64,000 nt of DNA from the NCBI GenBank assembly GCA_016873805.1, contig VGVZ01000002.1, positions 120,760-184,759 on the forward strand, written 5' to 3'. Shown piece by piece: positions 29,679 to 40,875 of the stretch. Origin of the DNA: Ignavibacteria bacterium. Lineage in GTDB: Bacteria; Bacteroidota; Ignavibacteria; UBA10030. The notes under the pieces are model-generated. The model was not told the origin of the DNA, did not search any database, and saw only the letters and a list, made by a program, of their open reading frames with translations. The translations under genes and the position numbers were made by a program. Each line of letters opens with the position of its first letter. Within the stretch, counting starts at the first letter, position 1.

Positions 29679-30919
29679 ACGACACCCGTACACTCCCGTG
29701 GTATCGGACGATCACGTCGATCCAATGGAAGTCCCTCCTTGCCGCAAAGCTCGGTTGGATGCTCGACGCAATGGATGTCATGCTCTATGCGTTTGCGCTC
29801 ACAACGATCCGTGACGAGTTTGGGCTTTCATCCGCGCAGGCTGGGGCGCTTGCATCGGTGACACTGATTGCCTCTGCGGCAGGAGGAATTCTTTTCGGAT
29901 ATCTGGCCGATCGGATCGGAAGAGCCCGCTCGCTCATGTATTCGATCCTCACATATTCAGTTTTCACCGCTCTCACGGCGACATCTGGTAGCGTGATTGA
30001 GTTGGTACTGTGGAGAACACTTGTGGGATTTGGCATGGGGGGCGAGTGGTCGGCTGGATCGGTGCTCGTCTCGGAGACGTGGCCGGCACAACATCGCGGG
30101 AAAGCAATCGGTCTCATGCAATCAGGGTGGGCAATCGGGTACATTCTCGCCGCACTATTGGCCGCGGCAATTATGCCTGCGTTTGGGTGGAGAGCAATGT
30201 TTGTTGTCGGCCTCCTGCCGGCCCTTCTCGCCGCGTGGATACGCCGGAATGTGCCTGAACCTGAACTCTGGCGCGAAGGAAGGAAGTCACAGAAACTGCT
30301 TCCGACCGCTTCCATAGCGGAGATCTTCCGTCCACCGTTGATGAAGAAAACCGTCGTCGCCACCTGCATCACCACGAGTGTCCTCTTCGCCTACTGGGGA
30401 CTCTTCACCTGGATCCCGACGTTCCTCTCTACGCCAGTCGAAAGCGGAGGAGCCGGCATGACGATTGTGCGGAGTTCTGCGTGGATCATCCCGATGCAGA
30501 TCGGGGCTTTCTTCGGCTACAACCTTTTCGGGTTTCTTGCAGATCGTTTTGGGAGGCGACCGGTGTTCGTCGTGTTTCTGGTTTTCGCTGCCGCACTTGT
30601 TCCTCTCTACGGACAGCTTGGTCAAGACGAGCTGCTTCTGATGATCCTCGGTCCTTTGATCGGCTTCTTTGGACATGGTTACTTCAGCGTCTTCGGCGCA
30701 ATGCTCGCCGAGTTGTTCCCAACGTCCATCCGAGGAACGGCGCAGGGTTTGACGTACAACGCGGGTCGTGCTGTCAGCGCCCTTGCTCCATTCACGATTG
30801 GGGCATTGGCTGATGTATATGGAATTGGGAGTGCCTTGGGATTGACATCGGCATTCTTCTTGGCCGGCGCGTTTCTAATCTTTCTGTTGCCGGAGACGAG
30901 AGGAAAGGAATTGGTATAG
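29675..30919 (+). CDS. MFS transporter
   Basis: 12-TM pattern, GYLADRIGRARSL and FLADRFGRRP motifs; embedded between pxpC and pxpA. Confidence 0.88.
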   Translation: MNDTRTLPWYRTITSIQWKSLLAAKLGWMLDAMDVMLYAFALTTIRDEFGLSSAQAGALASVTLIASAAGGILFGYLADRIGRARSLMYSILTYSVFTALTATSGSVIELVLWRTLVGFGMGGEWSAGSVLVSETWPAQHRGKAIGLMQSGWAIGYILAALLAAAIMPAFGWRAMFVVGLLPALLAAWIRRNVPEPELWREGRKSQKLLPTASIAEIFRPPLMKKTVVATCITTSVLFAYWGLFTWIPTFLSTPVESGGAGMTIVRSSAWIIPMQIGAFFGYNLFGFLADRFGRRPVFVVFLVFAAALVPLYGQLGQDELLLMILGPLIGFFGHGYFSVFGAMLAELFPTSIRGTAQGLTYNAGRAVSALAPFTIGALADVYGIGSALGLTSAFFLAGAFLIFLLPETRGKELV

Positions 30920-30951
30920 CTAGACCTTCCGAAGGTCTGTCAGGAATATCT

Positions 30952-31701
30952 ATGAAGAACCGTATCGATATCAACGCCGACGTAGGCGAACGACCAGAGA
31001 CTCTTGCCGACGGTTCGGAAGAGAAGCTCATCTCGCTCATCACCTCGGCGAACATTGCGTGTGGGGGACACGCAGGAACTATCGAAACAATGGAAGAGGT
31101 CGTCCGGCTGTGCATGAAGCACCGAGTATCAATTGGTGCCCATCCGGGATATCCAGACAAGAAGAATTTCGGACGCGTAGAGATTTCAATCGACGACATG
31201 GCGCTCAAGAGATCGCTCGTCGAGCAAATCGGGTCCCTCTGCCTGGTGGCAGACAGAATGAGGGCTCGTGTAAGCCATGTTAAGCCGCATGGTGCTCTCT
31301 ATAACCTCGCCGCACGAAATCCTGAAATGGCCGCTCTCATTGGATCTGTTGTCGCAGACACCGATAAGTTGTTGATTCTTATAGGGTTGGCGGAATCCGT
31401 TGCACTGCAGGTATGGAAGAAGATGGGGCTGCGGGTATTAGGAGAGGCCTTTGCTGATCGGCGCTATGAGTCTGATGGAACATTACGCTCGAGAAAGCAC
31501 CCCGACGCGTTGATCACGAACACCGAGGAATCCCTTGAGCAGGTCCGGCGAATTGCGCGCGAGGGGATTATTGTGGCCATCGATGGATCAACGATCCCCA
31601 TTGATGCACAGACAATCTGCATTCACAGCGACACCCCAAACTCGCTCGCCATCGCGATGGCAGTGAGACAGCGGCTTGAGTTTGCGGGGCTCCTCAGATA
31701 G
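30952..31701 (+). CDS. pxpA: 5-oxoprolinase subunit PxpA (LamB/YcsF family)
   Basis: RIDINADVGER...ISLITSANIACGGHAG...VSIGAHPGYPDKKNFGR...VSHVKPHGALYN. Confidence 0.95.
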   Translation: MKNRIDINADVGERPETLADGSEEKLISLITSANIACGGHAGTIETMEEVVRLCMKHRVSIGAHPGYPDKKNFGRVEISIDDMALKRSLVEQIGSLCLVADRMRARVSHVKPHGALYNLAARNPEMAALIGSVVADTDKLLILIGLAESVALQVWKKMGLRVLGEAFADRRYESDGTLRSRKHPDALITNTEESLEQVRRIAREGIIVAIDGSTIPIDAQTICIHSDTPNSLAIAMAVRQRLEFAGLLR

Positions 31702-31716
31702 TTGACCGTCAACTTC

Positions 31717-32427
31717 TCAGCTTAGGGCGCGAACCAAAAACTCAACCAGCGGGGCGGCCGCCTTGAACGTCTCTGCTGCCTCTTTTGCAAATGTCTGGCG
31801 GTGACTTTTATTTTCAGGCCACGAAACACCAACCCAAAACTGCTTATGCTTCAGCCATTCTGCCAACGGATGCTCGGGATCGAATCCCTGTGGGACCCGC
31901 GTGAGTTTCTCTCCCTCAATGGTAGCGTATGCTCGCTTGAGTTTTCGGTCGCCCACCACCTTGAGAAACTCTTCTGACCGACTCACTATTGCTGCGCGGA
32001 TCTTCTTGAGCTGGTCACTGGAAGGTATGTAAATCCCTCCGCCGAGAAAGACCTCCCCGGGCTCTATGTGCAGATAGTAGCCCAACCCTTCCAGGCCCTT
32101 CGGTTTTCCTCTTCGTACAAAATGGGCGGCAACATGTGTTTTGTACGGACGTTTGTCTTTGGAGAAGCGAACATCACGATAAATCCGAAAGAGCGATCGC
32201 TTCGGATCGGCATCAATGTCCGGTGCAAACTCATGGAAGTGCGATCCCATCTCGACGATCAGAGACTGCATCGGGAGCTTCACAAGCTCTTCGTATTCCG
32301 CCTTGTGCTTCTGAAACCATTCCCGGTTGTTGTTCATTTTCAACCGTTGCAGGAAACGGATTCCCTCGCGCGGGAATCCTTCAAACGGCGGATAGAATTC
32401 CATCTCGTCGAACGGAGCTTTCGTCAT
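31717..32427 (-). CDS. DUF2461 family protein
   Basis: FLQRLKMNNNREWFQKHKAEYEELVKLPMQSLIVEMG...DPKRSLFRIYRDVRFSKDKRPYKTHVAAHF. Confidence 0.85.
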   Translation of the reverse strand: MTKAPFDEMEFYPPFEGFPREGIRFLQRLKMNNNREWFQKHKAEYEELVKLPMQSLIVEMGSHFHEFAPDIDADPKRSLFRIYRDVRFSKDKRPYKTHVAAHFVRRGKPKGLEGLGYYLHIEPGEVFLGGGIYIPSSDQLKKIRAAIVSRSEEFLKVVGDRKLKRAYATIEGEKLTRVPQGFDPEHPLAEWLKHKQFWVGVSWPENKSHRQTFAKEAAETFKAAAPLVEFLVRALS

Positions 32428-32469
32428 CCTGTTCCCTCCTCCAATGCCGCGACGATGCTGACATCAACC

Positions 32470-33429
32470 TCACGCATTGCGTCGCCCCTCTCCCTCAATC
32501 GCGACGCGGACAAATCCGTGTGATTTGTCCAACCTCTTTTCCGCTTCGGCTTTTGTGACACCGGCTTTGATCATCACCAGCGCTGTTTTGACGTGTCCGC
32601 CCGCGTCATGTAACGCCCTCGCGGCCGCTTCGTAGTCCAGATCGGTGATTGTCATGATCACGCGTTTTGACCGCTCTTCGAGCTTTCGGTTCGTCATCTG
32701 GAGATCGATCATCATGTTCTCGTACACTTTGCCAAGGCGCACCATCGTCGCTGTCGTGATCATGTTCAGCACAAGCTTTTGAGCCGTTCCTGATTTCATC
32801 CGAGTGGAGCCCATTATCACTTCCGGCCCAACGACCGGGCAAATTGCCACATCAATGGCACGGTGTAGCTCCAAAAATTCTTGCGAATACAGTTTAGATC
32901 TTGGATTGGTAGTTACGTAAATGGTTTTCGCTCGTCTTGTCTTCGCTTGCTTGACCGCTCCTACCACATACGGCGTTCGGAGACTTGCGGCGATTCCGCA
33001 AACGACATCAGTTGGATTCGTTTCTTTCGCATCGATGTCGTTCGCTCCGTTGCGCTCATGATCCTCTGCCCCCTCTTGCGCGCGGAACATGGCCCTCTCC
33101 CCTCCGGCAATCATTCCCTGGATCTGTTCTGGATCTGTTCCGAACGTTGGAGGACACTCGACCGCATCCAGCACTCCAAGTCGTCCGCTTGTCCCCGCTC
33201 CAACATAAATCAGTCTCCCGCCGGCTTTCAGTGCCTCGATCACCAGCTGAACCGCCCGTTCGATATATGGGAGTTCTTCCTCGACGGCGTGCGCGACTCG
33301 TTTGTCTTCATTGTTGATGATCGCGAGAATCTCGCCAATCGACGCAGCATCGATTCGCATGCTTGCCGGATTCCGTTGTTCCGTCGCGATGTCCTTGAGC
33401 TGATCAAATAGCGTTCTTCCGTCCATCAT
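32470..33429 (-). CDS. murQ: N-acetylmuramic acid 6-phosphate etherase
   Basis: GGRLIYVGAGTSGRLGVLDAVECPPTFGTDP; GSTRMKSGTAQKLVLNMITTATMVRLGKVYENMMIDLQ. Confidence 0.95.
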   Translation of the reverse strand: MMDGRTLFDQLKDIATEQRNPASMRIDAASIGEILAIINNEDKRVAHAVEEELPYIERAVQLVIEALKAGGRLIYVGAGTSGRLGVLDAVECPPTFGTDPEQIQGMIAGGERAMFRAQEGAEDHERNGANDIDAKETNPTDVVCGIAASLRTPYVVGAVKQAKTRRAKTIYVTTNPRSKLYSQEFLELHRAIDVAICPVVGPEVIMGSTRMKSGTAQKLVLNMITTATMVRLGKVYENMMIDLQMTNRKLEERSKRVIMTITDLDYEAAARALHDAGGHVKTALVMIKAGVTKAEAEKRLDKSHGFVRVAIEGEGRRNA

Positions 33430-34166
33430 TTTCTCTTCAATTGTACGAGGATAATCTTCTTGTCGAATATGCCTACCTCGGACGAACCCTTAAACATCAG
33501 CGGAACTTCCTCGATCTTTTCGACCTCGCTGTTCCGTGCGGCCGCAGAAATTTCTCGTCCCACATCCCCCCCCTTGTATGCAATCAGACATCTCCTGTCG
33601 ATTGAGCGCTGCGGTGCGAAAGTGACGTCCGCATTGACTAGTATCCCTGGCTTCTCTGCCCCGCGACGAAGAAATTCTTTTCCGTGCTGAACGAGCTCCT
33701 TAAGCGAACCCATTGCGCGGGAGATCACAATGTCGAACGATCCTGTCAACCGAGGTTGCCTGGAAAGTTCATCGCCCCTACCCCATTCGGCTGATGCGTT
33801 TGGGAGGCCCAGCCCCCGAATCATTTCATCGACCGCCTTGATCTTTTTCTGCGTAGCATCGACAAGGAGAAAATCGGATTTGGGAAGAAGGATTGCAAGA
33901 GGAATTCCGGGCAGGCCTCCGCCGGTTCCAAGATCCACGATTCGAGTCTCGTCCGCAAATGAAAATTGAAACAGAATAGAGATGGAGTGTAGGATGTGGC
34001 TCGTCCACACATTTGCCACGTCCTGTCGAGAGACAAGGTTGATCCGCCTGTTCCAGTCAAGAAGCATGTTGACATATGCGCTTAATCGGTTCAGCTGTTC
34101 GTCTGTGACGCGGAGATCATTCTTGTGACAAATTGTTCGCAGGGCGAGCATGTCTTGTTGGGTCAT
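33426..34166 (-). CDS. rsmG: 16S rRNA (guanine527-N7)-methyltransferase
   Basis: MLLDWNRRINLVSRQD...RIVDLGTGGGLPGIPLAILLP; adjacent to mnmG. Confidence 0.92.
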   Translation of the reverse strand: MTQQDMLALRTICHKNDLRVTDEQLNRLSAYVNMLLDWNRRINLVSRQDVANVWTSHILHSISILFQFSFADETRIVDLGTGGGLPGIPLAILLPKSDFLLVDATQKKIKAVDEMIRGLGLPNASAEWGRGDELSRQPRLTGSFDIVISRAMGSLKELVQHGKEFLRRGAEKPGILVNADVTFAPQRSIDRRCLIAYKGGDVGREISAAARNSEVEKIEEVPLMFKGSSEVGIFDKKIILVQLKRK

Positions 34167-34200
34167 AGGTGTGGTTGTGGAATCAACCCGTGGGGGCAGT

Positions 34201-34214
34201 GTTCCACGTGGAAC
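34201..34214. promoter_or_regulatory. parS-like ParB-binding palindrome
   Basis: GTTCCACGTGGAAC perfect 14-bp palindrome, close to the parS consensus TGTTNCACGTGAAACA; rsmG/mnmG intergenic. Confidence 0.7.
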
Positions 34215-34216
34215 CC

Positions 34217-36133
34217 TTACCGCCGAAGGTAGACCATGAGGACGGCAATATCGGCCGGCGTGACACCAGAGATCCTCGAGGCTTGACCGATGGAGCGAGG
34301 ATGAATCCGGATGAGTTTTTCTCTCCCTTCGGTAGAGAGTGCCTTGACCCTCCGAAAATCGAACTCCTCCGGTATCACCTGCGCCTCAAGCCGGTCAAAT
34401 CGGTCGATCTGTTCCTGCTGCCTGGCAATATACCCTTCGTACTTCAATTCGATTTCCACTTGCTCAAGAACCTCAGCGACGAGGCGGCGGTCAGGCTCGC
34501 CCTGGAGATCAGCAAAGAATCCCTCGGTGGCAAGACCATCAACTGCGAGAAGTCCGGTAAGGGTCACCTTGGGCCGCTTGAGGAGCTTTGAGATCCTTTC
34601 CTTCTCCGCAATTGGATCGCCTTCGGATTTTTTGAGATAATCATTGACGGATGTCGGGGCAACCTGTGTTCTCTCCGCGTAGTTCTTCCCTCTCGAGATG
34701 AGCTCTCGCTTCTTTGTAAGCCGCTTGTGGAGCTTCTCGTCGATCAGCCCGAATTGGTGTCCATATGCCATGAGTCGGAGATCGGCGTTGTCCTGCCGAA
34801 GGACCAACCTGTGTTCTGCTCGCGACGTGAACATTCTGTACGGTTCTTCTGTCGACTTATTGACAAGATCATCGATCATTACGCCTATATAAGCCTGAGA
34901 TCGCTTGAGAATAAAAGGGTCTTCCCCTAGAATCTTGAGAGCCGCATTGATACCCGCCATGAGCCCCTGGGCTGCCGCTTCTTCATATCCTGACGTTCCG
35001 TTGATCTGGCCGGCAAAATATAGCCCCTCGATAAGCTTTGTCTCGAGGGTAAGCTCAACCTGGTACGGTGGAAAGAAATCGTATTCCACCGCATAGCCGG
35101 GGCGTATCATCCGAACGTTTTCCAGGCCGGCGATCGTCCGCAGCCCCTCGAGCTGGATTTCGGCAGGAAGGCTCGTGGAAAATCCATTCACATAGACAAC
35201 GTTTGTATCGTACCCCTCTGGCTCGAGGAAGAGATGATGTCTCTCCTTCCCCTCAAACCGCACGATTTTGTCCTCGATTGATGGGCAATACCGCGGACCC
35301 ACGCCTTGGATTCGGCCTGTGAATAGTGGAGACCTGTCAAATCCTTTCCGAAGGGCTTCGTGTGTGGCCGTGGTCGTATACGTCAGATACATATTGATCA
35401 GTTCGTTGCCGATCTGTTCTGTTGAATGTGAGAACGGTCGTGCCGGGTAATCGCTTGGCTGCGCTTCGACACTCTCCAGGTCAATACTCTCAAGGTCTAT
35501 CCTTGGCGGCGTGCCTGTTTTCAATCTCCCACTGACAAACCCACGGTTAACAAGGTTTTTCGTCAAACCCGCGACTGGAGGCTCTCCAAAGCGACCCCCG
35601 CCAAATCGCAGCAACCCTGTGTGCATAACTCCGCCAAGAAACGTCCCCGCGCAGAGAATCAAACATCTGCATGAATATTGACTTCCGGAAGTAGTCAACA
35701 CTCCTCTGATCCTAGGCCGGCCCCCTGGAGTAGGGTTATCCACGTCGATATCAACAATCGAATCCAAAGCTATGTCGACTCGATCCGCTGATTCCAATCG
35801 ATTCCTCGCGGTCTTGCTGTAGAGCTCGCGATCCGACTGGCACCGGGGCGACCAGACGGCCGGTCCTTTGGAGGTGTTGAGCATCCGGAAGTGTATCCCA
35901 GTTGCGTCGGCGACCTTCCCCATTTCTCCGCCGATGGCATCGATTTCACGCACCAGGTGCCCTTTTGCGGTCCCACCGATCGCCGGATTGCACGACATGC
36001 GTCCGATCGCAGTAGCATCCATCGTGACAAGCAGGACTGAACATCCCATCCGGGATGCAGCCAGAGTAGCCTCGATCCCGGCATGCCCCCCGCCAGCCAC
36101 AACAACGTCATATTTTGGTCCAATTCCAGCCAT
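34217..36133 (-). CDS. mnmG: tRNA uridine-5-carboxymethylaminomethyl(34) synthesis enzyme MnmG
   Basis: [61 protein letters not shown]. Confidence 0.97.
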   Translation of the reverse strand: MAGIGPKYDVVVAGGGHAGIEATLAASRMGCSVLLVTMDATAIGRMSCNPAIGGTAKGHLVREIDAIGGEMGKVADATGIHFRMLNTSKGPAVWSPRCQSDRELYSKTARNRLESADRVDIALDSIVDIDVDNPTPGGRPRIRGVLTTSGSQYSCRCLILCAGTFLGGVMHTGLLRFGGGRFGEPPVAGLTKNLVNRGFVSGRLKTGTPPRIDLESIDLESVEAQPSDYPARPFSHSTEQIGNELINMYLTYTTTATHEALRKGFDRSPLFTGRIQGVGPRYCPSIEDKIVRFEGKERHHLFLEPEGYDTNVVYVNGFSTSLPAEIQLEGLRTIAGLENVRMIRPGYAVEYDFFPPYQVELTLETKLIEGLYFAGQINGTSGYEEAAAQGLMAGINAALKILGEDPFILKRSQAYIGVMIDDLVNKSTEEPYRMFTSRAEHRLVLRQDNADLRLMAYGHQFGLIDEKLHKRLTKKRELISRGKNYAERTQVAPTSVNDYLKKSEGDPIAEKERISKLLKRPKVTLTGLLAVDGLATEGFFADLQGEPDRRLVAEVLEQVEIELKYEGYIARQQEQIDRFDRLEAQVIPEEFDFRRVKALSTEGREKLIRIHPRSIGQASRISGVTPADIAVLMVYLRR

Positions 36134-36160
36134 ACTGGTTGTCTCAGTCCAACCCATAAC

Positions 36161-36174
36161 GTTCCACGTGGAAC
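36161..36174. promoter_or_regulatory. parS-like ParB-binding palindrome
   Basis: GTTCCACGTGGAAC, second copy, immediately upstream of mnmG. Confidence 0.7.
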
Positions 36175-36185
36175 ATATCAGCTGC

Positions 36186-37616
36186 CTATTTTCCTATACA
36201 GAACTTCGAGAAGATATCTTCCAAGATATCGTCCGTGGTGACCGCGCCTACGATTTCGCCCAAGCTGTCTAGGGCCGCCCTGATGTCCACGGAGAGGAAA
36301 TCGTTGCTCGCACCGGCGACAAGCGAGTCCATCGCCCTCGAAAGCTCGCCCTGAGCCCTCCGGAGTGCATCATGATGTCGACGATGAGTCACAAGTGCCC
36401 CCCCTTCGCCGCTCCAGCCTTTTCGCATGCCGACTGCATCAACCAGGGCGAGCCGCAGATTCTCCAAACCATGGCCGTTCACAGCGGAAACGGTTATTCT
36501 CTTCAGGCCTGCGAAGGCCTCAATATCGACAAGTTCTCGAGATGTCAGCCGCGACGTCAAGTCAGATTTGTTCAACACAAGGATGCAGGGGGCCTCGGGG
36601 CGTTTGAGACTGGTCAAAAGTCGGTTGCTATGTGCAAGATCGATTTCTTCCAGGTGCCGAGAGCTATCGAGAACAAGAAGCAGGACGTCGCAGTTCTCAA
36701 TCTGCCGCTCTGATCTCCGGACGCCTTCGGCCTCGACTATACTCTCCGCGGTCCTCACACCGGCCGTATCGATAAGACGGACGGCCAATCCGTCCACTAT
36801 GATTCCCTCCTCGATTACGTCTCGGGTTGTTCCCGGGATATCGGTGACGATGGCCCGCTCTTCCGCCAGGAGTGAATTCAAGATACTTGATTTTCCAACG
36901 TTGGGAGCGCCGGCCAAAACTACTCGAATGCCATCCCGTATGATCTTTCCGGTAGTGAATGTCGATGCAAGCCGGCCGGTCTTGCTAATGGCCTCCTGAA
37001 GGAGATTCGTCAGCTTTTGGCGATCAACAAATTCCAACCCCTCTTCAACGAAATCGAGCTCGACTTCAAGTAGACCGATGATCTGAATCAGTGCATCTCG
37101 AAGCAGTCTAATCTCCGATGACAGCTTTCCCTGTAGTTGCTCAAACGATGCCCGGTGCGCAAGATCCGATTGTGACCGAATGAGATCTGCGACAGCTTCC
37201 GCCTGGGCGAGGTCCAGTTTCCCATGCAAGAATGCCCGCTTCGTGAATTCGCCTGGATCCGCATGTCGGGCACCCGCTTCGACCAAGGCACCAAGGATCC
37301 GCCTGGTCACAAAGGGACCACCATGGCAACTCAACTCAACGACCGTCTCGCCGGTATATGAGTGCGGCTCCCGAAACAGCGTAACCACAACCTCGTCAAT
37401 CTCTTTCCCATCACGATCGGTGAAGGAACCATAGTGGGCAGTATGAGTAGCTGCCCCTTCAAGCGAATGCTTCCCGCGAAATCCCCGCGCGACGACCTCT
37501 GCCGCCTTTGGGCCGCTAATCCGAATTACGGAAATGCCTCCTTCACCCAATGCGGTTGCGATCGCGGCAATCGTGTCGGCTTGATGTGGAAGGGGGGCTT
37601 GATAGCGGTCGGACAT
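36186..37616 (-). CDS. mnmE: tRNA modification GTPase MnmE
   Basis: [58 protein letters not shown]-terminal CIGK. Confidence 0.96.
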   Translation of the reverse strand: MSDRYQAPLPHQADTIAAIATALGEGGISVIRISGPKAAEVVARGFRGKHSLEGAATHTAHYGSFTDRDGKEIDEVVVTLFREPHSYTGETVVELSCHGGPFVTRRILGALVEAGARHADPGEFTKRAFLHGKLDLAQAEAVADLIRSQSDLAHRASFEQLQGKLSSEIRLLRDALIQIIGLLEVELDFVEEGLEFVDRQKLTNLLQEAISKTGRLASTFTTGKIIRDGIRVVLAGAPNVGKSSILNSLLAEERAIVTDIPGTTRDVIEEGIIVDGLAVRLIDTAGVRTAESIVEAEGVRRSERQIENCDVLLLVLDSSRHLEEIDLAHSNRLLTSLKRPEAPCILVLNKSDLTSRLTSRELVDIEAFAGLKRITVSAVNGHGLENLRLALVDAVGMRKGWSGEGGALVTHRRHHDALRRAQGELSRAMDSLVAGASNDFLSVDIRAALDSLGEIVGAVTTDDILEDIFSKFCIGK

Positions 37617-37665
37617 GGATGCAAATGTACGACATCCCCGGAGGAGAAACAACTGAGGGAAATGA

Positions 37666-37689
37666 AAAACCCCGACGGGTGTCGGGGTT
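37666..37689 (-). terminator. Intrinsic terminator downstream of yidC
   Basis: On the minus strand AACCCCGAC acccGTCGGGGTT followed by TTT. Confidence 0.7.
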
Positions 37690-37714
37690 CTCGCTCGTGA
37701 GCTTCCGAAAGAGC

Positions 37715-39505
37715 TCAGCGTTTGAAGCGCGGGAGGTCTTTTGTGTATTTGCCGAAGATCCCGCCGCGCGATCTCTTCTTTGGCTCAACCTTGCGCAACG
37801 GTTCATCGCCGTGCTGCTTATTGATGTAGAACTGCTGACCGATGGAAAGGAGGTTGAAGACAAAGTAGTACAGGTTCAGTCCGGCGGGGAATCCGTTGAA
37901 CAAGAGAGTAAGCATCACCGGCATGAGCCAGACCATCATTTTCTGGCGCGGATCTTTCACGCTCATTTTCTGCTGGATGAACATGGTGATGCCCATGAGA
38001 AGTGCCAGGCCGCTCACATCCCTGATTCCGAAGAGCGGAAGTTCAAATGGAAGCGAAAATATCCGATCGGGAACAGAGAGATCTGCAATCCACCAGACGA
38101 ACTCGGCCTGGCGAAGTTCGATGGCGGACATGAAGACGCTGTAGAGCGCAAAGAGAATGGGGAATTGGAGCAAGAGGGGGAGACATCCTCCGGCGGGGTT
38201 CACTCCGTAGTCACGGTACAGACCCATGATCTGTTGATTCATTTTCTGAGGATCATCTTTGTATTTCGTCCGGATCTCTTCCATCATCGGCTGAAGCGCT
38301 TGCATCTTCTTCATTGACTTCATGCTGGTTTTTGTCAGCGGATGAAGCGCAATTTTCACGATAATCGAGAAAATTATCAGAACTATTCCCCAATTAGGGA
38401 TGAAGAGATTCAGGAACTTGAAGAGCGGAAGGATGATGTACACCGATATCGGTCTGATAATCCACGCCCAGCCAAGACTCATCATTTCTTCGAGATCGCG
38501 GCCATACGACGAGAGGGTGTTATACTCAAGTGGTCCTAGGAAGATGTCGAGGCCAAACGTTTCCTCCATATTCCCTTTGAACGGGACCTTGAGAGCCACG
38601 CTATAGCCCTCGCGTGCGCCTCGATCGGGAAGAGGTCTCCGGATGCCCTCCAGGTATGCTCCCTCACTTTCTCCCTTCTTTGGTACTATCGCGACAGCGA
38701 AGTACTTCGTCCGGGTGCCCACCCAATCGATCGCCCCCGTGAGGTCTTTCGATACTTCCTCCCCGACCGTTGAGGCGTCGAGTTCTGTCAGCTCTCCGCC
38801 TGCAAACGCATACGCCGCGGCAAAGTTCGATTCCCCCATACTATCAAATTCTGTGTACCGCAGTCCCGTTTCCCATACAACCTGATACTCGAAGTTTGCA
38901 ACCACGCTCCCCATGTTTACAAACTTCAGCTCTACCTTGAATCCATACTCACCGTTCTTGAATGAATACTTCTTAATAATCTTGCCGCCGTTGGCGCTTG
39001 GCAGGATGAATTCCACGCCATACTCCTCGGTCCCTTCCAATGTCACTGTCTGCCACGTGCGGTATGGGACATCGAAGTAGAGGTTCCGCGTATTCACAAT
39101 CCTCCCATCGGTCGTCGCAAACAACAGACTCAGATCTCCCCCCCGATCGAAGTCGATCAGCTGCACGGGATACCCGTTCCACGTTTGGTACTCCTTCAGC
39201 ACATAGCGTCTCACGAGTCCCCCTTTCGAGGAGAGCTCAATGCGGGACTTTCCGGTCTCAACGATAATCGTCTTCTCGATTCCCGTTTCACGGCCAGAAA
39301 AGAATCTTCCATAATCGGATGCCGCAGACGTTGCCGCCAGCTGCAGATCCGATGCTTTTGGTCTTGCGGACAGCACGGAATCGCGAGGCTGGACGACCGA
39401 TGTTGAATCGTGATCTACTTGTTTCTGCGGAGGGGCGCTCATCCAAACCCAGATCATGAGCACAAGAAAGATCAAGATGAATCCAAGCACACTCTGACGG
39501 TCCAT
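37715..39505 (-). CDS. yidC: Membrane protein insertase YidC
   Basis: MDRQSVLGFILIFLVLMIWVW; NWGIVLIIFSIIVKIALHPLTKTSMKSMKKMQALQPMMEEIRTKYKDDPQKMNQQIMGLYRDYGVNPAGGCLPLLLQFPILFALY. Confidence 0.96.
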   Translation of the reverse strand: MDRQSVLGFILIFLVLMIWVWMSAPPQKQVDHDSTSVVQPRDSVLSARPKASDLQLAATSAASDYGRFFSGRETGIEKTIIVETGKSRIELSSKGGLVRRYVLKEYQTWNGYPVQLIDFDRGGDLSLLFATTDGRIVNTRNLYFDVPYRTWQTVTLEGTEEYGVEFILPSANGGKIIKKYSFKNGEYGFKVELKFVNMGSVVANFEYQVVWETGLRYTEFDSMGESNFAAAYAFAGGELTELDASTVGEEVSKDLTGAIDWVGTRTKYFAVAIVPKKGESEGAYLEGIRRPLPDRGAREGYSVALKVPFKGNMEETFGLDIFLGPLEYNTLSSYGRDLEEMMSLGWAWIIRPISVYIILPLFKFLNLFIPNWGIVLIIFSIIVKIALHPLTKTSMKSMKKMQALQPMMEEIRTKYKDDPQKMNQQIMGLYRDYGVNPAGGCLPLLLQFPILFALYSVFMSAIELRQAEFVWWIADLSVPDRIFSLPFELPLFGIRDVSGLALLMGITMFIQQKMSVKDPRQKMMVWLMPVMLTLLFNGFPAGLNLYYFVFNLLSIGQQFYINKQHGDEPLRKVEPKKRSRGGIFGKYTKDLPRFKR

Positions 39506-39517
39506 TTCCGAATTCCT

Positions 39518-39754
39518 TTACGGACAGTTTGTTTTCTTTTCCGGGACAGGGTCGTATCCGCTCGCACGATGAAACGGGTGACAGCGGAGCAGTCTCCTGG
39601 CCGACAACATGATTCCCCGAAGCACACCGTGTCTTTCCAGCGCCTCGATGGAATACTGCGAGCAAGAAGGATAGAAGCGACAGCTGTTGAACGGAAGAAG
39701 AGGAGAGATGAGAAGCCGATACAGGCGAATAAGATATGTGAACGCGGAGACCAT
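39518..39754 (-). CDS. yidD: Membrane protein insertion efficiency factor YidD
   Basis: [61 protein letters not shown]. Confidence 0.94.
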   Translation of the reverse strand: MVSAFTYLIRLYRLLISPLLPFNSCRFYPSCSQYSIEALERHGVLRGIMLSARRLLRCHPFHRASGYDPVPEKKTNCP

Positions 39755-40149
39755 TAGCGACTCCGGCACTGTTCTCCAACTATGCTGAGACATTTGACGA
39801 TGGCATCTGTGAGGTTCTGTCGTTCGGTTCGCGTCAGACGCTTGTGACAACTGTGCGCGTAGACCAGAACGATTTCCAGCAGCCCCGGGGCGCTCGCCCG
39901 GCCTTCAAACAGCACGTGTCGGTGCGCTCTAAATTCTTCGCGCATTCTTCGCTTGAGGTAGTTCCGGACGGCTGCGTTTCTGACACTCCGGGAGATTGCG
40001 ACACCGATTCTCAGCATTCGGTCGCGCGTGGGATCAAAAAGGTACGAACATCGCACGGGGCCCGAGGCGATGAATCTGCCTTTACTGAAAACGCGAGAGA
40101 AGGACCCGCGCCCCCGAAGGATTTGGGATTTTGGAAGTGCAAAATTCAA
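39754..40149 (-). CDS. rnpA: Ribonuclease P protein component
   Basis: [20 protein letters not shown]...[28 protein letters not shown]; 1-nt overlap with yidD. Confidence 0.92.
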   Translation of the reverse strand: MNFALPKSQILRGRGSFSRVFSKGRFIASGPVRCSYLFDPTRDRMLRIGVAISRSVRNAAVRNYLKRRMREEFRAHRHVLFEGRASAPGLLEIVLVYAHSCHKRLTRTERQNLTDAIVKCLSIVGEQCRSR

Positions 40150-40176
40150 CCGAATAGAGTTGCTTCTAGGGAATAA

Positions 40177-40320
40177 CTATCCAGAGCTGACTGAGAGTCG
40201 TTTTCGACCTTTGGCACGTCGGCGGCTCAAGACTTTTCTCCCGTTCTTGCTTGCCATTCGCGCCCGAAAACCGTGTTTGTTTCGCCTCTTCCGATTATGC
40301 GGTTGAAATGTCCTCTTCAT
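40177..40320 (-). CDS. rpmH: 50S ribosomal protein L34
   Basis: Translated by hand: [47 protein letters not shown]; too short for the ORF track. Confidence 0.96.
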   Translation of the reverse strand: MKRTFQPHNRKRRNKHGFRARMASKNGRKVLSRRRAKGRKRLSVSSG

Positions 40321-40581
40321 ATTCCCTACCGTTCAAGCTTTGTGACACATTGTCCGAACATTTAGTGTACGCAAAAGAATCAGAAATAACAAGGATCATT
40401 CGCTCCGCCCGACATCCACATCGTGAGACAACTCCACGCCGTCGCTACCGGCGAAAAACCTAGAGAGTTGAAGGCGGCTGTCCGCTCTCCGGCCGATCGT
40501 TTACACAATTTTGTAATAATTTCGCTTGCGGAGGTTGCTCCTCGTTGCTATCATGGGTTATCTTGTAGGCCAGTTGCAATC

Positions 40582-40805
40582 TGTGGATTATTTGTGGATA
40601 AGTTTCTTACTTCTTCACATCGCCTGATTTGCCTAAAATTTGGACGGTTTTTCATATCAACAGCGTGTTGATAAGGCAGTGGATAACAAAAGAACGGATC
40701 TTGTTTTTCAATCGCATAGCTGAGCCCCTTCATGCAAATATTTTTCCAAGTAACGCATCTTTAAGTCCTTTGGAAACGGCACACTGTTGACATCTTTGTG
40801 CATAA
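40582..40805. other. Candidate oriC, dnaA-upstream DnaA-box cluster
   Basis: Five same-orientation boxes: TGTGGATTA 40582, TGTGGATAA 40593 (perfect TTATCCACA complement), TGTTGATAA 40666, AGTGGATAA 40678, TGTGCATAA 40797. Confidence 0.75.
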
Positions 40806-40875
40806 CCTAAGGCATACTTCTCGAACGGCGGTCTCTCACTGCTGTGCTCACTTACCACTGGAGTCTCAAGCAAAA

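Noticed and set aside
31700-31717. TTGACcGTCAA palindrome between convergent pxpA and the DUF2461 gene
   Set aside because: 1-nt loop and 5-bp arms without a U-tract; not a plausible terminator.
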